In this document: piece after piece, positions 19,279 to 29,030 of the stretch
Layout of the letters: each line of letters starts with the position of its first letter
Position numbering within the stretch: position 1 is the first letter of the stretch
From: Barthelona sp. PCE
Taxonomy: Eukaryota > Metamonada: BaSk clade
Assembly: GCA_040285745.1 (NCBI GenBank)
Contig: JAUFOR010000004.1
Location: 248,001 to 312,000 of the forward strand
Direction of reading: 5' to 3'
Length of the DNA stretch: 64,000 nucleotides
Made by a program: the position numbers and the translations under genes
The notes under the pieces: generated by a model
What the model was told of the DNA's origin: nothing
The model's database searches: none
The model's input: the letters and a program-made list of their open reading frames with translations, nothing else

Positions 19279-20220
19279 ATGTCTAAGGAGATTGTCAACA
19301 TTCCGGTTGAACTGGACCTCACAGATTTGGGGCAACTTATCATTCAAACACAAAATTTTGCTGAGCATGATATTAGAACCAATCTACTAGAGGCAAAGAT
19401 CCATTTACAAGCTATAAGAGAGACAATACGGCAGATGATGATCAACCATAGTGCCAGAACGAAGTCTAATGTACTTTCTGGAAAATTCTCACTTGTTACA
19501 CCGTTTAAAAGTGTTCCTCATTACGCACGTAATACACACTATAACGGGTCTATCGTCACTGAACGCCAGGCCAGTGATATTCTGCGCGAGAGAGCAGGTT
19601 TCTGTCATCAGCTTGCCTGTCGAGTAAGAGATCAAAAGAAAGCTTGTGAGCGCATTGTTTCAGGCGAAGAGAACACAGGGTCAGGTGGAGTCATGGCTCA
19701 CAGTAACTTGTGGAACAGTTTGCTGGAAGAAGCAGTTTCATTTGAGTATGTGAAGGTGATCACCTCTGATCAGTTGGAAATTGAGTATGAAAACATAGTT
19801 CTATCTGTAAGGAGCGTTGATGGAGAAATTTCCTTTGAATTATTGGTCGATGATGAATACTTTAACATATCTTCCAATATACTTTTACGTTTCGTCAAGG
19901 AACAATATTTTGCAATCAAAAACAAGGAACTTGCTCATCAAATCCTCTTTCCAGAAAGTCCATGCAAGCTCCTCTGCACAATTACAGTATTTTGTCAGAT
20001 AATGTTGGTTTTGGAAAAATGCTGCGAAGAGGAAAAGTGCGTTTTTCGAAGCAGGTGTGGTATCCAACATGTCCAGTCTCTTTACCACGAGGACTGTTCA
20101 TATGACCTTGAAATCAACGTCGATGTTGGAACATGTGTGATCCGCACCGGGTTTAACTACCCCATATCACCACAATCAGTCATTGATCGAATCTATTTAC
20201 TTGTTGGTTTCAAGTTGTAA
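19279..20220 (+). CDS. Orphan protein, 313 residues
   Basis: I do not recognise the family. Residues 1-140 are helical and basic ('IRTNLLEAKIHLQAIRETI', then 'SARTKSNVLSGKF'). Residues 150-313 alternate beta-like and helical segments and are rich in Cys ('CKLLCTITVFCQIML', 'KCCEEEKCVFRSRCG') without a standard zinc pattern. No signal peptide is seen; one hydrophobic stretch near 235 is too short and polar for a clear membrane helix. The ATG follows 'tttttcaaatc', like other starts in this window. Its last 24 bp overlap the coding end of the convergent calcineurin A gene, so the two mRNAs must be complementary at their 3' ends. Confidence 0.65.
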   Translation: MSKEIVNIPVELDLTDLGQLIIQTQNFAEHDIRTNLLEAKIHLQAIRETIRQMMINHSARTKSNVLSGKFSLVTPFKSVPHYARNTHYNGSIVTERQASDILRERAGFCHQLACRVRDQKKACERIVSGEENTGSGGVMAHSNLWNSLLEEAVSFEYVKVITSDQLEIEYENIVLSVRSVDGEISFELLVDDEYFNISSNILLRFVKEQYFAIKNKELAHQILFPESPCKLLCTITVFCQIMLVLEKCCEEEKCVFRSRCGIQHVQSLYHEDCSYDLEINVDVGTCVIRTGFNYPISPQSVIDRIYLLVGFKL

Positions 20221-21711
20221 CTCATCTTCATCGCTAGCACTCTCCATATTCTCTTGAATATTTTCAACCATTTCAGCATGTTCAAAGTGAAGTTCATTTT
20301 CTGCAAGCTTCATGCTATGATCAACAAATGCAGGATGACGTTCGTTCGTCTTATCGACCTCGACCGCCATGTCAAATGAAGCAAGTGCATCCTGGATGGC
20401 CTCAGAACCACCAGAAAGAATTCCAACTGGGAGCTTACCGTTTGTCAGATTTTTGAGCTTAAGGAGAGACTCGCTCTCCTGGCGTAGTGTTTTAAACATC
20501 TTTGCCATACGGCCCATTGCACGGATCTTTGCTTTAATGCGGTTAGCCTTTTGTTCGTCGATTGTGCTCCTCTCTTCTGTTTTAGGAGGGTGCTTAACAG
20601 CATAATCTGCCATTGATACTAACAAACTAGTGATATTCTCTGCAATAAAAGGAAGACTCCAGCTGAAAACGTCAAGGAAGCCAGGAAGCCAGTAGGGATG
20701 AGGTGAATTGTCAAATTGCTTGAACTTGACCTTCTGCTTTGTAATAATCATAATCGCACCCTTGTTACCATATGAGTCAATGTAATTAGGTGCTGAAAAA
20801 ATGGTGATAACTGCTGGGAAGTCGATAGGCTTCAACTTCTTACCCGTACTGAATCCCTTCTCCCGAACTTCATGACCACGTATAATGGAATACAGGTTGT
20901 TACGTCGCAAGAACGCAACAGCAGCTTGGTTTCCGTAATAGACCGAACATCCTCTTTGATCGTTCGGAGCGAATTCAATATTCTTCTCTACAGGATCCGC
21001 CCATAACAGGTCAGCAAAAGCACCGCGATCTGGGGTCTCCCTGAACCGATCAATCTCTGCGATTTGATCGATTGTCTCAAGTCTAGGTGATAATCCTCCA
21101 TGGACACAAAAAAATCGATTGTCTAAGACTGCACATAATGGTAACATATCAAAAACTGAACAGAAGGCTTCATAGACTTCATCATCGTATTTGACAAGAC
21201 ACTCGGTCTTGAAATTAAAATATGCAGTCATTTGTCGACATTCATGATTTCCACGTAACATAAAAAAAGTTCTAGGAAATGCAAATTTAAGCACAAATAA
21301 CAGAATTAAAGTCTCGCATGAAAACGATCCTCTGTCGCAATAGTCGCCCAAGAAAAGATAACGTGTTGAAGCAGGACTGCCACCAAGTTCAAGTAATCTG
21401 AGTAAATCGAAAAATTGACCGTGAATATCACCTACAACAACGCAGGGGGCCTTGACCTCAAGAACATTTAGCTCATTGGAAAAGATGGTGATGCACTCTT
21501 CACATAAACGCATGATGTCAGATTTGTTCAATCTTCCCTCAAGGCGGAGGTGTTTTATCAGTGCCTCATAATCTGGGATCTCTTCCTTCCAAAGCTTATC
21601 TGAAGGGAACATTTCATTTGGGTAAGGTTGTACATCATCTACGACTCTGCTCTGTGTTGAATGCTTTAAAATAGTCTTTAAGCTGTAGTCGTTATCGGGA
21701 ACAGGTTCCAT
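20197..21711 (-). CDS. Calcineurin A (protein phosphatase 2B catalytic subunit)
   Basis: This is the Ca2+/calmodulin-dependent Ser/Thr phosphatase. Metal-site motifs are intact: 'GDIHGQFFDLLRL', 'GDYCDRGSFS', 'RGNHECR', 'CVHGGLSP' and 'IIRGHEV'. Calcineurin-specific parts follow: 'SAPNYIDSYGNKGA', the B-subunit-binding helix 'WLPGFLDVFSWSLPFI', a basic calmodulin-binding-type segment and 'IRAMGRMAKMFKTLRQESES', which matches the conserved stretch after the calmodulin site. The length (504) is normal. The usual 'SAPNYCDVYNN' reads 'SAPNYIDSYGN', a mild divergence in the L7-type loop. No calcineurin B gene is in the window. Its 3' coding end overlaps the convergent orphan gene by 24 bp, and the large gene at 22128 diverges from it across 416 bp. 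Confidence 0.95.
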   Translation of the reverse strand: MEPVPDNDYSLKTILKHSTQSRVVDDVQPYPNEMFPSDKLWKEEIPDYEALIKHLRLEGRLNKSDIMRLCEECITIFSNELNVLEVKAPCVVVGDIHGQFFDLLRLLELGGSPASTRYLFLGDYCDRGSFSCETLILLFVLKFAFPRTFFMLRGNHECRQMTAYFNFKTECLVKYDDEVYEAFCSVFDMLPLCAVLDNRFFCVHGGLSPRLETIDQIAEIDRFRETPDRGAFADLLWADPVEKNIEFAPNDQRGCSVYYGNQAAVAFLRRNNLYSIIRGHEVREKGFSTGKKLKPIDFPAVITIFSAPNYIDSYGNKGAIMIITKQKVKFKQFDNSPHPYWLPGFLDVFSWSLPFIAENITSLLVSMADYAVKHPPKTEERSTIDEQKANRIKAKIRAMGRMAKMFKTLRQESESLLKLKNLTNGKLPVGILSGGSEAIQDALASFDMAVEVDKTNERHPAFVDHSMKLAENELHFEHAEMVENIQENMESASDEDELQLETNK

Positions 21712-22127
21712 TTGAACAAATAAAGGGAGAAAAAGAAGAATACAAACGTACTCTTCATTAGTTTGAAGTATAGCAAATTTGACTGTGTAGAACGCTTTAC
21801 TTTTAATTCATCGTGTTCTAGTTTCAATAAAATTGGTGTATCTCAAATTTTTGAAAATATTTTTTATCAAACTAATTAAGAGTCTTTTTTTGGATTAAAA
21901 GGTTTTTTGGGTGGTGAAAACCTTCGCATTACCCACAATTTGGTACATGAATAAAAGCTAAAAAAGGAAGAATCAACATTCTTTCCATTTTTATAGGCAG
22001 TGGCTGTTTTCTTCCGACATTTATACTTTTCCTCTTTTGATCAGTAAACACCAAGATTGTCACCGTAATAACACCTAAAAACCCACAAAACCTTGTATTA
22101 TTTTGTATAACCCTAATCTTTGTATTC
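21712..22127. other. 416-bp divergent intergenic region
   Basis: AT-rich spacer between calcineurin A and the 2105-residue gene. A minus-strand frame of 94 codons extends from here into the start of the large gene but has no protein-like features. No tRNA or repeat was seen. It presumably holds both promoters. Confidence 0.45.
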
Positions 22128-25100
22128 ATGCCTTTTTTGCCGTATGAAATTGAAGACCTAGAACGGTTCTTCTTCAAAAGGGAAGACTTTTTAGCTTCTT
22201 TGACTCCCAGCACAGATGACTATTATTTTTGGAATATCCTTTCACTACAGCTCGATAACGAGAACGTCACCGAGAAGGAAACAGAACTTCTCGAACACGT
22301 AAAGGATAAATCGTCCAGAATGTATTCAGCATTTTATCAACGTGTCAAATATCGTGAATTCAACTCTGATCTGGACAAGTTCATCGAATTCTTCCAGCGT
22401 CAGTTCCCCGCATTCACCAAACCATCGTTCCAGGATATTGAAGATGTCAACGAGGTGCGCTATCCAAGCACAATGACAGCCGTTGATCTTGAAAAGGAAG
22501 TATGGCGTTTGGTCAGGCACAGACACACTATCAAACCCTTGGGCGCATTTATGCTCGCCAAGAACTTTAAGGTTGACGACGAACGCTACACCCGTCAAGT
22601 CATTGAACTTATTCTTCAGCAGCATTCTGCTCTTATGGAGAACAAGGTTGAACTTATTGCTCGCCACCTCAAGCTCAGCATCGAGGAAGAAAAGAGTATC
22701 AACCTGCGTGTCTTGGACACAATGACACTAGATGAGCTGAAGGAATTGCTCGATGTTCATGATTCATATAAGTATGAAATTGCTCTTGTTGAATATATCT
22801 TTGCTAGAATCTATAACCCTGATCACACAGGTTGGGACATTGAGACTTTGGAGTCCTACGAAGTTGGTTCCCTCACTGCTTACGATATCGGTCTTAAGTA
22901 TGCTGCGCTTTATGCAAAGCACGACCTCAATATGGAGATTACAATGGACGAGCTGGCCGCTTTCATCGCCACTGGTTGTGTCCGCGATGCTGGTCTCGCT
23001 GTCCGTAAGCAGGTTGGCGACCGTCATGTCACCGAGTTCGTTGTTCAAAACATTCGGTTTTTCGATTGCCTCCCAGTATCATCAATTGACTTGACTATTA
23101 TCGAGCACTGGGTTTTACGTGCCTTTATGAAGGACATTACATACCCACGCGACAAGGATCACTTCGGTGATGTGTGTATGGATTTCTTGGAGAAGGTACA
23201 GTTCCGCGCGACACTTTACATCGGTGGTGAGTACCAGAAATACCAGAAGTACGATCACCTGTTCCAGTCTGAGATCAGCCGTGAAACGTTCATGTTCTTG
23301 AAGAAACTCAATGAGCTTCCCGAATCCGAGGAGTCAATTACCATCCCTGTAATGATCAAGAACATTCCAGAGCTTGAGGTGCGCGTCTACCATCTCTACT
23401 CTGAGCTCCTCGCCAAAGACGGTATCACCCCTTTCGTTGCGATGGATCTCTCAGGCTGGATTCCGAACTCTGTCGATAAGTACTCATACGACACCCCCGC
23501 ACACATCGTGCATGACGAGGAGTTCTCCTTCGATCTCCCCAAGCGTTGTTACCGCATCGTTGACTTCGTCAGTAAGGACAAGTCATGGCGCGTTCTCATT
23601 AAGAAGGGTCTCGTCTCCGTCAACGTGAAGCCTGACATCGACGGACAAGAGTTGACTGTCTTCAGCTCTGTACCCGATAAGGTGCCTGTTAAGGTCCATC
23701 TCGGAACGACCGTCTATGGCAGCAACGAAAGTAACGTTGTTGAGCTTCCCTTTATGTCATCCACGCGCTCCCAGCGTGTCAAACTCGAGATGGATGGATT
23801 CTGGCAGTTTATGGACGTGCAGCTGTACGGCGAAGACTTCAAGGTTGACAACGGTATCATTGCCATAGCCGAGACGCTGGTTCCTGGCTCAGAAGGTACT
23901 GTCCTCATCTACCCCACTCTCACCGCCCATGGTGTCCCCATCTCAACAAATGATATTATCAGTCGCAAGGCTGTCGTTGTTTGTCAGGGAGAATCTGTGT
24001 TTTCGAAGAGATATGATTTGGAAACTCCCGATCGCCTCGTTGAGCTCAAGTTCAACGTTCCCAGCGATACCTACAAAGTTTCTGTTTCTGTTGACACCGA
24101 GTATCAACTCCAGCGTAACGTTGGTACTCATAACGCACAACAGAGTTTTAATGTCCAGTGTGTCGTCCCCGAAAAGCTTCTTGGTCTCACAGTTGTTGGC
24201 GATATTAACGAATTTGTCCTTGAGTTGCGGTCTCCCACCGGTGATGCCGTTTCAAACGTTGAGCTGGATATTAAACTGAACTCTATGCTCTTGTCCGAAC
24301 CTCACAGCGTCATCTTGTCAACTGATGATAACGGTCAAGTTCACCTTGGCGATCTCAGTGGTTTTGTTAACGTTGCCGTTAAGGATTACGGATTCTTCAA
24401 CGTTCCACACCCGCGCACATCATGTATTGAGAAGGAGATCCGCACACTCGATGCCACAATTGATGTACCTTTCTCGGCCGCCGGAGATGCGCACAGCAGT
24501 GTTATTCTTATGAAGGCTAGTCGTCAAGGGAAGTTCGTTAATGCTATTGAAGTAGAAGTCGATAGTGTCAACAAATGTGTTTCGATGGCTCTTGAGCCTG
24601 GACATTACATGCTTTTCATGTCTTCCGTCACAACAGCGGTCAAGTTACAGCATATACACGTGTATGCTGCTGCCGATCGCTTTGGTGAGTCGAGTTTTGT
24701 CTATGATCGTTTACGTAGCACTCTCTACCCTGTCACTTCATTCAGTTGTGGCACAGTTTCTGCTATTGAACGCCAGACCGACGGTTCACTGAAGGTCTTC
24801 TCACTGTATAGCACAGCTTCAACCCGAGCCCATGTTTTGGCTTTCCCTCATCATGTACCAGCGGATGCCTTCGATCTTATGCTGAGTCGTATCCCCAAGC
24901 AGTACGAGCGCGAGGTGTCATTATCACGCACCAGTAAGGTGTCGTACACATCAGACCGCATGCTTTCTTCCACTGAAATTTATGTAGCAGAACGTCGCAA
25001 TCACGAGTTTAGATTGGGCGTCAACCTCTCCCATCCCACGATGCTTCTCCAACCAATGAACGTGGGCACCGCCTCCAACGCTGCGGCTAAAGAATTTGAT

Positions 25101-28100
25101 GGAACCAATTTTGAATGCGAAAAAGAAGAAGAAGATTGTGAGCCCCTTAGATTGAACCGACGTCGTAGTAGGAAGAAGAAGAAAATGAGCTTAAGAAAAC
25201 CCATGGCCGCCCCACAACAGTTCAGCAAACAAGAAGCTTATGGTGGTTTTAGCTATTCTCTCGAGTGTTGCGACGAGCCGTGTCGAAGAGAAGGAAGGGG
25301 TTCCGTTGTCAATGTTCGCCCTCTCCTTTCATATCTGAGCACTCCCAACAATATCATGCTCAATATCGAGATCGATGATGAAGGTACATTCACAATCCCC
25401 GCTGATATCTTGAAGGACCAGCGTAACATTGTTATTGTATTGGATGATTATAACTGTAGTTTTGGTTTCGCACATTCTTACAGCATTCCCGATGTTCCCA
25501 TTAATGCTGAGATACCTACACACCCCATTGAGCTGTTGGGTGAGGACTCTCTCGATTCTGAGAAGGCCTACATCGATGCACTCCTGTGTGATACTACGCT
25601 CGAGCCACTACCATTCGGCACAAAGAACCGCGTTTACAAATCTCTCACTGATCTCTGGATTTTGTTCCAGGATTCATTCGGAGCCAACGCTTTGAAGGAG
25701 TTCGAGTGGCTGACGGAAGACCTGACCGCAGAAGAGATGAAGGAGAAGTTGCACACGTACTGGTGCGACGAGGTTGCTTTCTTTATCATGCTTCAGCGCC
25801 CAGACCTCTTTGACACGTGTGTGCGCCCCTTCCTTCATCACAAACTGGATCGCAACATGCTTGAGAACATTATGCTGTATCTTAACGATCGCGAGCATCT
25901 GGTTTCCATTTTGCAAAAGTATCGCGAGCCCACTTACAACAAAAAGCTGAGTATCTTCGAGCGTATTCTACTTGTTGCTCTCACAGAGGAGGACATGACC
26001 GTCTACTCCAAGGATACTACCCACACTGGTGAGAAGAACAAGTGCTCGGCATCCCATTACGCATCTCTCTTTAACACCGCGCTCAACGCTGAGCCTCTGG
26101 ATATCGCAGAGGAGCCTGAACCTGAGCCCAATGAAGAAGAGCTATTTGATTCAGATTCAGACTCCGAATCATCAGAAGATGAAATCCAACCTGAAGTTTC
26201 GATTGTCTTACCAACTTCTATTCCTAGAATGGCATTTTGCGCACCAGCTCCTTGTTCAATGGAAATGGAACTGGATATGGCTCCTCCGTGCCCTCCAGGA
26301 GCCCCAGCCCCACGTTCTTCTGCTAGAGCTCCTAGTGTTAGGAGGGCTAAGGGTCGCATATCGAAGAAGAAGAAGGTTTCACGTAAGCGCGCTCACAGTA
26401 AGAAGCCCGCTGCCGTATATCGTCCTATCGTTGCAACTAAGAAATACGTTGAGACTTCATGGTACAATATGGACAACAATGCCAGTCATGATGTGTTCCG
26501 CATCTCTCTCTTCTGGGGTGAGTTCGCCCAACACATGGCGAGCATTCCTTATGAGGACCGTTTCGATCCTCTTAACTGGAGCTTCAAGAGCGAGCATATT
26601 TTGAGACTCATTGAGAGCACAATCAACTTCCACGAGCTTATCTTTGCGTTTGCTCTGTTTGATCTTTCAAGCAACGTTTTCTGTCGCTTCTATAGATCAT
26701 TCGGTGAAGTTCCCGTTACAGATTCCGTGGACCATATCGTTATCAGACAGCAAATCTTTGATCCGACAAAGAAGGACCCCACCACTGGCTTGGCATTGCC
26801 TGCTGGTAAAGAGTTGTTGATCAATCATATATATACGTGCGAGATCATTTGCTTCAATCTTTCTTCAGTTTCACAGTCTATTTCTGTATTGCGCCAGGTG
26901 CCACGTGGTGCCGTCGCTTTGGATCTGAAGAATACATTCTCCGATCATGTCACGATCAGACCGTTCCAGGCGAGCAAAGTTTCGTACCGCTTCTTCATTC
27001 CTCGCATCTGTGATTTTTACATGTTCCCCGCCACCGTGTGCAAGCTCACTGATTTCCTGGGTAAGGCTGACGTTTTGACCAGGTCCATCGTCAAGACCTA
27101 CACGGTTGTCGATGTTGAATCATGGAGGCGTGTTTCCGTTAAGGGTTCGCTGGACGATGTCTGCTCCTTCCTTAAGAACAAGTACGTCGCTCCGAGTGAG
27201 TATAATTACTGCTACTGGCGCGTCAATGACTCGGCTGAGGCATTCGAGCGTATAACTACAATCGTAATTGAGAATGGCGTGAATGACACTGATCTTCTCA
27301 AGATGTCCTTTAAATACAAGCACGCTCACTTTATGCGTTTATACTTCAAGCATAAGCGCCCTGATGCCAACATGCTACTCAGAGTCTTTAAGTGTGACGG
27401 TTTTGAGATTAGCCATCCTGCATACCGCTTCCAGGAATTCGAGCCATACGTCACCCAGCGAGTTTTCAGTCTGGGCGACTACTGGCAATCCCAGGAAGTC
27501 AGGAACAAGTACGTTGAGACGCTTGAGCTGTTGGTTATGAGCCCGAAGCCTGACCCGATCCTTTGTGTGTACGCTGCGTACTATATGCTCCTTGTTGAGC
27601 GTTTTACTGATGCCGAGAAGTACATGGCGCGTGTTCCAGCTGAGCACGACACACCGTTCTCTGATTTGATACGTGCTTATCTCGATGTCATCAACGGCGA
27701 CCTCACAGTTGCACGCGAGCTCGTCAAGAAGCACGAGGACGTCACGCATCTGCGCCTAAAGCCTCACTTTAAGGAGATCGATCTTTTGATCAGAGAACTT
27801 GATGGTGAGGATGTGTCTAAGTACCAGACCGTTGAAACCTTTGAGAAGGACGACCACATGGCTCACAGATCACGCCAGCAGGAGATTGGACTCATTGAGG
27901 AGACTGCAAAGTACCTCAATCTGAAGGCCGGTAAGAATTGCGTCACGATCGACAGCGATTTCGAGGCAGTCAGTCTCTTGTTCTATCCTCTGGAGGCTGA
28001 GATCCTCTTCTCCAACAAGCCGTTCGATATTAACGATGCCACGCGCAAACCGTTAATTTCGCCTGCCGTTACTTTGGAAACCACCGAAAAGCGCGTCCCC

Positions 28101-28445
28101 ATCCCCGAGGAGATCTCCAACAACTCTGTAATTGTGGAGGCACGTGGTAGCGGCGTCTCAAAGCGCGTTATCGTCCATCCTGCCAAGTTCGACGTTGAAC
28201 TTCGTCAAAAGGCCGGTATTCTCGTCGCCAAGCTCGATGGTGCACCTCTGCCTCGTCTTTACTGCAAGGTCTACAAGAACCCAGGTGCCGGCTTCCTCAA
28301 GGACGGCTACACCGATCGCCGTGGTGCGTTCGACTACTTCAGTGTTTCCACTGGTGATCCGAAGTCCATCAAACGCCTCAGTGTGTTTGTTTGGAGCCCC
28401 GACCATGGCCATGCTATCGTGGAGGCTAAACCGCCCACGATGTAA
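22128..28445 (+). CDS. Giant conserved-looking protein, unknown function (A2M-like beta-sandwich segments)
   Basis: This single 6.3-kb frame codes for 2105 residues. Residues 1-430 are helical. Residues about 430-980 read as tandem beta-sandwich units; one has 'SPTGDAVSNVELDIK' then 'STDDNGQVHLGDL', like macroglobulin (MG) domains. Two low-complexity inserts follow: a Lys/Arg run near 1010-1025 and an acidic, then Pro-rich, then basic region about 1320-1425. Residues from 1435 ('KKYVETSWYNMDN') to about 1720 resemble, from memory only, large uncharacterised proteins of ciliates and bacteria, including 'QVPRGAVALDL' and 'FFIPRICDFYMFPATV'. The C-terminal 'KDGYTDRRGAFDY' is also recalled from that group. 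No signal peptide or thioester motif is seen. Codon bias like Hsp90 suggests abundant expression. Confidence 0.75.
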   Translation: MPFLPYEIEDLERFFFKREDFLASLTPSTDDYYFWNILSLQLDNENVTEKETELLEHVKDKSSRMYSAFYQRVKYREFNSDLDKFIEFFQRQFPAFTKPSFQDIEDVNEVRYPSTMTAVDLEKEVWRLVRHRHTIKPLGAFMLAKNFKVDDERYTRQVIELILQQHSALMENKVELIARHLKLSIEEEKSINLRVLDTMTLDELKELLDVHDSYKYEIALVEYIFARIYNPDHTGWDIETLESYEVGSLTAYDIGLKYAALYAKHDLNMEITMDELAAFIATGCVRDAGLAVRKQVGDRHVTEFVVQNIRFFDCLPVSSIDLTIIEHWVLRAFMKDITYPRDKDHFGDVCMDFLEKVQFRATLYIGGEYQKYQKYDHLFQSEISRETFMFLKKLNELPESEESITIPVMIKNIPELEVRVYHLYSELLAKDGITPFVAMDLSGWIPNSVDKYSYDTPAHIVHDEEFSFDLPKRCYRIVDFVSKDKSWRVLIKKGLVSVNVKPDIDGQELTVFSSVPDKVPVKVHLGTTVYGSNESNVVELPFMSSTRSQRVKLEMDGFWQFMDVQLYGEDFKVDNGIIAIAETLVPGSEGTVLIYPTLTAHGVPISTNDIISRKAVVVCQGESVFSKRYDLETPDRLVELKFNVPSDTYKVSVSVDTEYQLQRNVGTHNAQQSFNVQCVVPEKLLGLTVVGDINEFVLELRSPTGDAVSNVELDIKLNSMLLSEPHSVILSTDDNGQVHLGDLSGFVNVAVKDYGFFNVPHPRTSCIEKEIRTLDATIDVPFSAAGDAHSSVILMKASRQGKFVNAIEVEVDSVNKCVSMALEPGHYMLFMSSVTTAVKLQHIHVYAAADRFGESSFVYDRLRSTLYPVTSFSCGTVSAIERQTDGSLKVFSLYSTASTRAHVLAFPHHVPADAFDLMLSRIPKQYEREVSLSRTSKVSYTSDRMLSSTEIYVAERRNHEFRLGVNLSHPTMLLQPMNVGTASNAAAKEFDGTNFECEKEEEDCEPLRLNRRRSRKKKKMSLRKPMAAPQQFSKQEAYGGFSYSLECCDEPCRREGRGSVVNVRPLLSYLSTPNNIMLNIEIDDEGTFTIPADILKDQRNIVIVLDDYNCSFGFAHSYSIPDVPINAEIPTHPIELLGEDSLDSEKAYIDALLCDTTLEPLPFGTKNRVYKSLTDLWILFQDSFGANALKEFEWLTEDLTAEEMKEKLHTYWCDEVAFFIMLQRPDLFDTCVRPFLHHKLDRNMLENIMLYLNDREHLVSILQKYREPTYNKKLSIFERILLVALTEEDMTVYSKDTTHTGEKNKCSASHYASLFNTALNAEPLDIAEEPEPEPNEEELFDSDSDSESSEDEIQPEVSIVLPTSIPRMAFCAPAPCSMEMELDMAPPCPPGAPAPRSSARAPSVRRAKGRISKKKKVSRKRAHSKKPAAVYRPIVATKKYVETSWYNMDNNASHDVFRISLFWGEFAQHMASIPYEDRFDPLNWSFKSEHILRLIESTINFHELIFAFALFDLSSNVFCRFYRSFGEVPVTDSVDHIVIRQQIFDPTKKDPTTGLALPAGKELLINHIYTCEIICFNLSSVSQSISVLRQVPRGAVALDLKNTFSDHVTIRPFQASKVSYRFFIPRICDFYMFPATVCKLTDFLGKADVLTRSIVKTYTVVDVESWRRVSVKGSLDDVCSFLKNKYVAPSEYNYCYWRVNDSAEAFERITTIVIENGVNDTDLLKMSFKYKHAHFMRLYFKHKRPDANMLLRVFKCDGFEISHPAYRFQEFEPYVTQRVFSLGDYWQSQEVRNKYVETLELLVMSPKPDPILCVYAAYYMLLVERFTDAEKYMARVPAEHDTPFSDLIRAYLDVINGDLTVARELVKKHEDVTHLRLKPHFKEIDLLIRELDGEDVSKYQTVETFEKDDHMAHRSRQQEIGLIEETAKYLNLKAGKNCVTIDSDFEAVSLLFYPLEAEILFSNKPFDINDATRKPLISPAVTLETTEKRVPIPEEISNNSVIVEARGSGVSKRVIVHPAKFDVELRQKAGILVAKLDGAPLPRLYCKVYKNPGAGFLKDGYTDRRGAFDYFSVSTGDPKSIKRLSVFVWSPDHGHAIVEAKPPTM

Positions 28446-28456
28446 TTGTCTTTATA

Positions 28457-28462
28457 AATAAA
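28457..28462 (+). terminator. Candidate poly(A) signal AATAAA
   Basis: AATAAA begins 12 bases after the stop of the giant gene, inside the 43-bp gap before the convergent gene's stop. Confidence 0.45.
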
Positions 28463-28488
28463 TTGTTTCGAATTTTTTTTTACTAGAA

Positions 28489-28983
28489 TCAACAGTATCG
28501 AAGCCTAAAGATGTCATTGAACTCAGAAAACTTGTCCATAAAGCCTTTAAATGCTGAATACATCTCAGTTTGTGCAAAATCTCTGCATTTTTGATAAACA
28601 TCAAAGTAAACATCCAACTTCTGCAGTTCCTCCAGTTTCCCAGCATATTCTTGCTCATATAACACTTTAAAAGCGAGATACTGTTCAGCCATATCAGAGA
28701 AACGTGTGGCAAAAGTTGAGCTCAAGGTATCGCTTAACTCAAATTCCTGAACAATACCATCAATTTTCTTAACAAATTCCATAGTCTTTTCGCCCATGCA
28801 CTTTTCCATCGTTTGATCCGCAGGGAACAACTCATAAAAATCAAATGCGTCAAGTTCAAGCAGGGCAGCACAACTGTCAAAGTGCGCTGTCAATGCAGTG
28901 TACTTCTCTTTAATTGAATTGGGCACGTGCTGGTTAAGTGCATTAAAAGAGATAACAAGCAGCAGCATACGCAGTTTTCCCAT
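28489..28983 (-). CDS. Small putative secreted helical protein
   Basis: A 164-residue protein of no recognised family. The first 15 residues ('MGKLRMLLLVISFNA') have a basic start and a hydrophobic core like a signal peptide, although the core is short and could be a plain helix. The rest is helical and acidic with five Cys (near 38, 62, 133 and the C-terminal residue), and has 'EYAGKLEELQKLDVYF' as a possible amphipathic helix. It lies tail-to-tail with the giant gene (43 bp) and 47 bp downstream of the alpha/beta hydrolase on the same strand. Confidence 0.6.
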   Translation of the reverse strand: MGKLRMLLLVISFNALNQHVPNSIKEKYTALTAHFDSCAALLELDAFDFYELFPADQTMEKCMGEKTMEFVKKIDGIVQEFELSDTLSSTFATRFSDMAEQYLAFKVLYEQEYAGKLEELQKLDVYFDVYQKCRDFAQTEMYSAFKGFMDKFSEFNDIFRLRYC

Positions 28984-29030
28984 TTTGTGTTAATCAATTA
29001 CTGATCAAAATCACTGTTACTCAATGTTTT

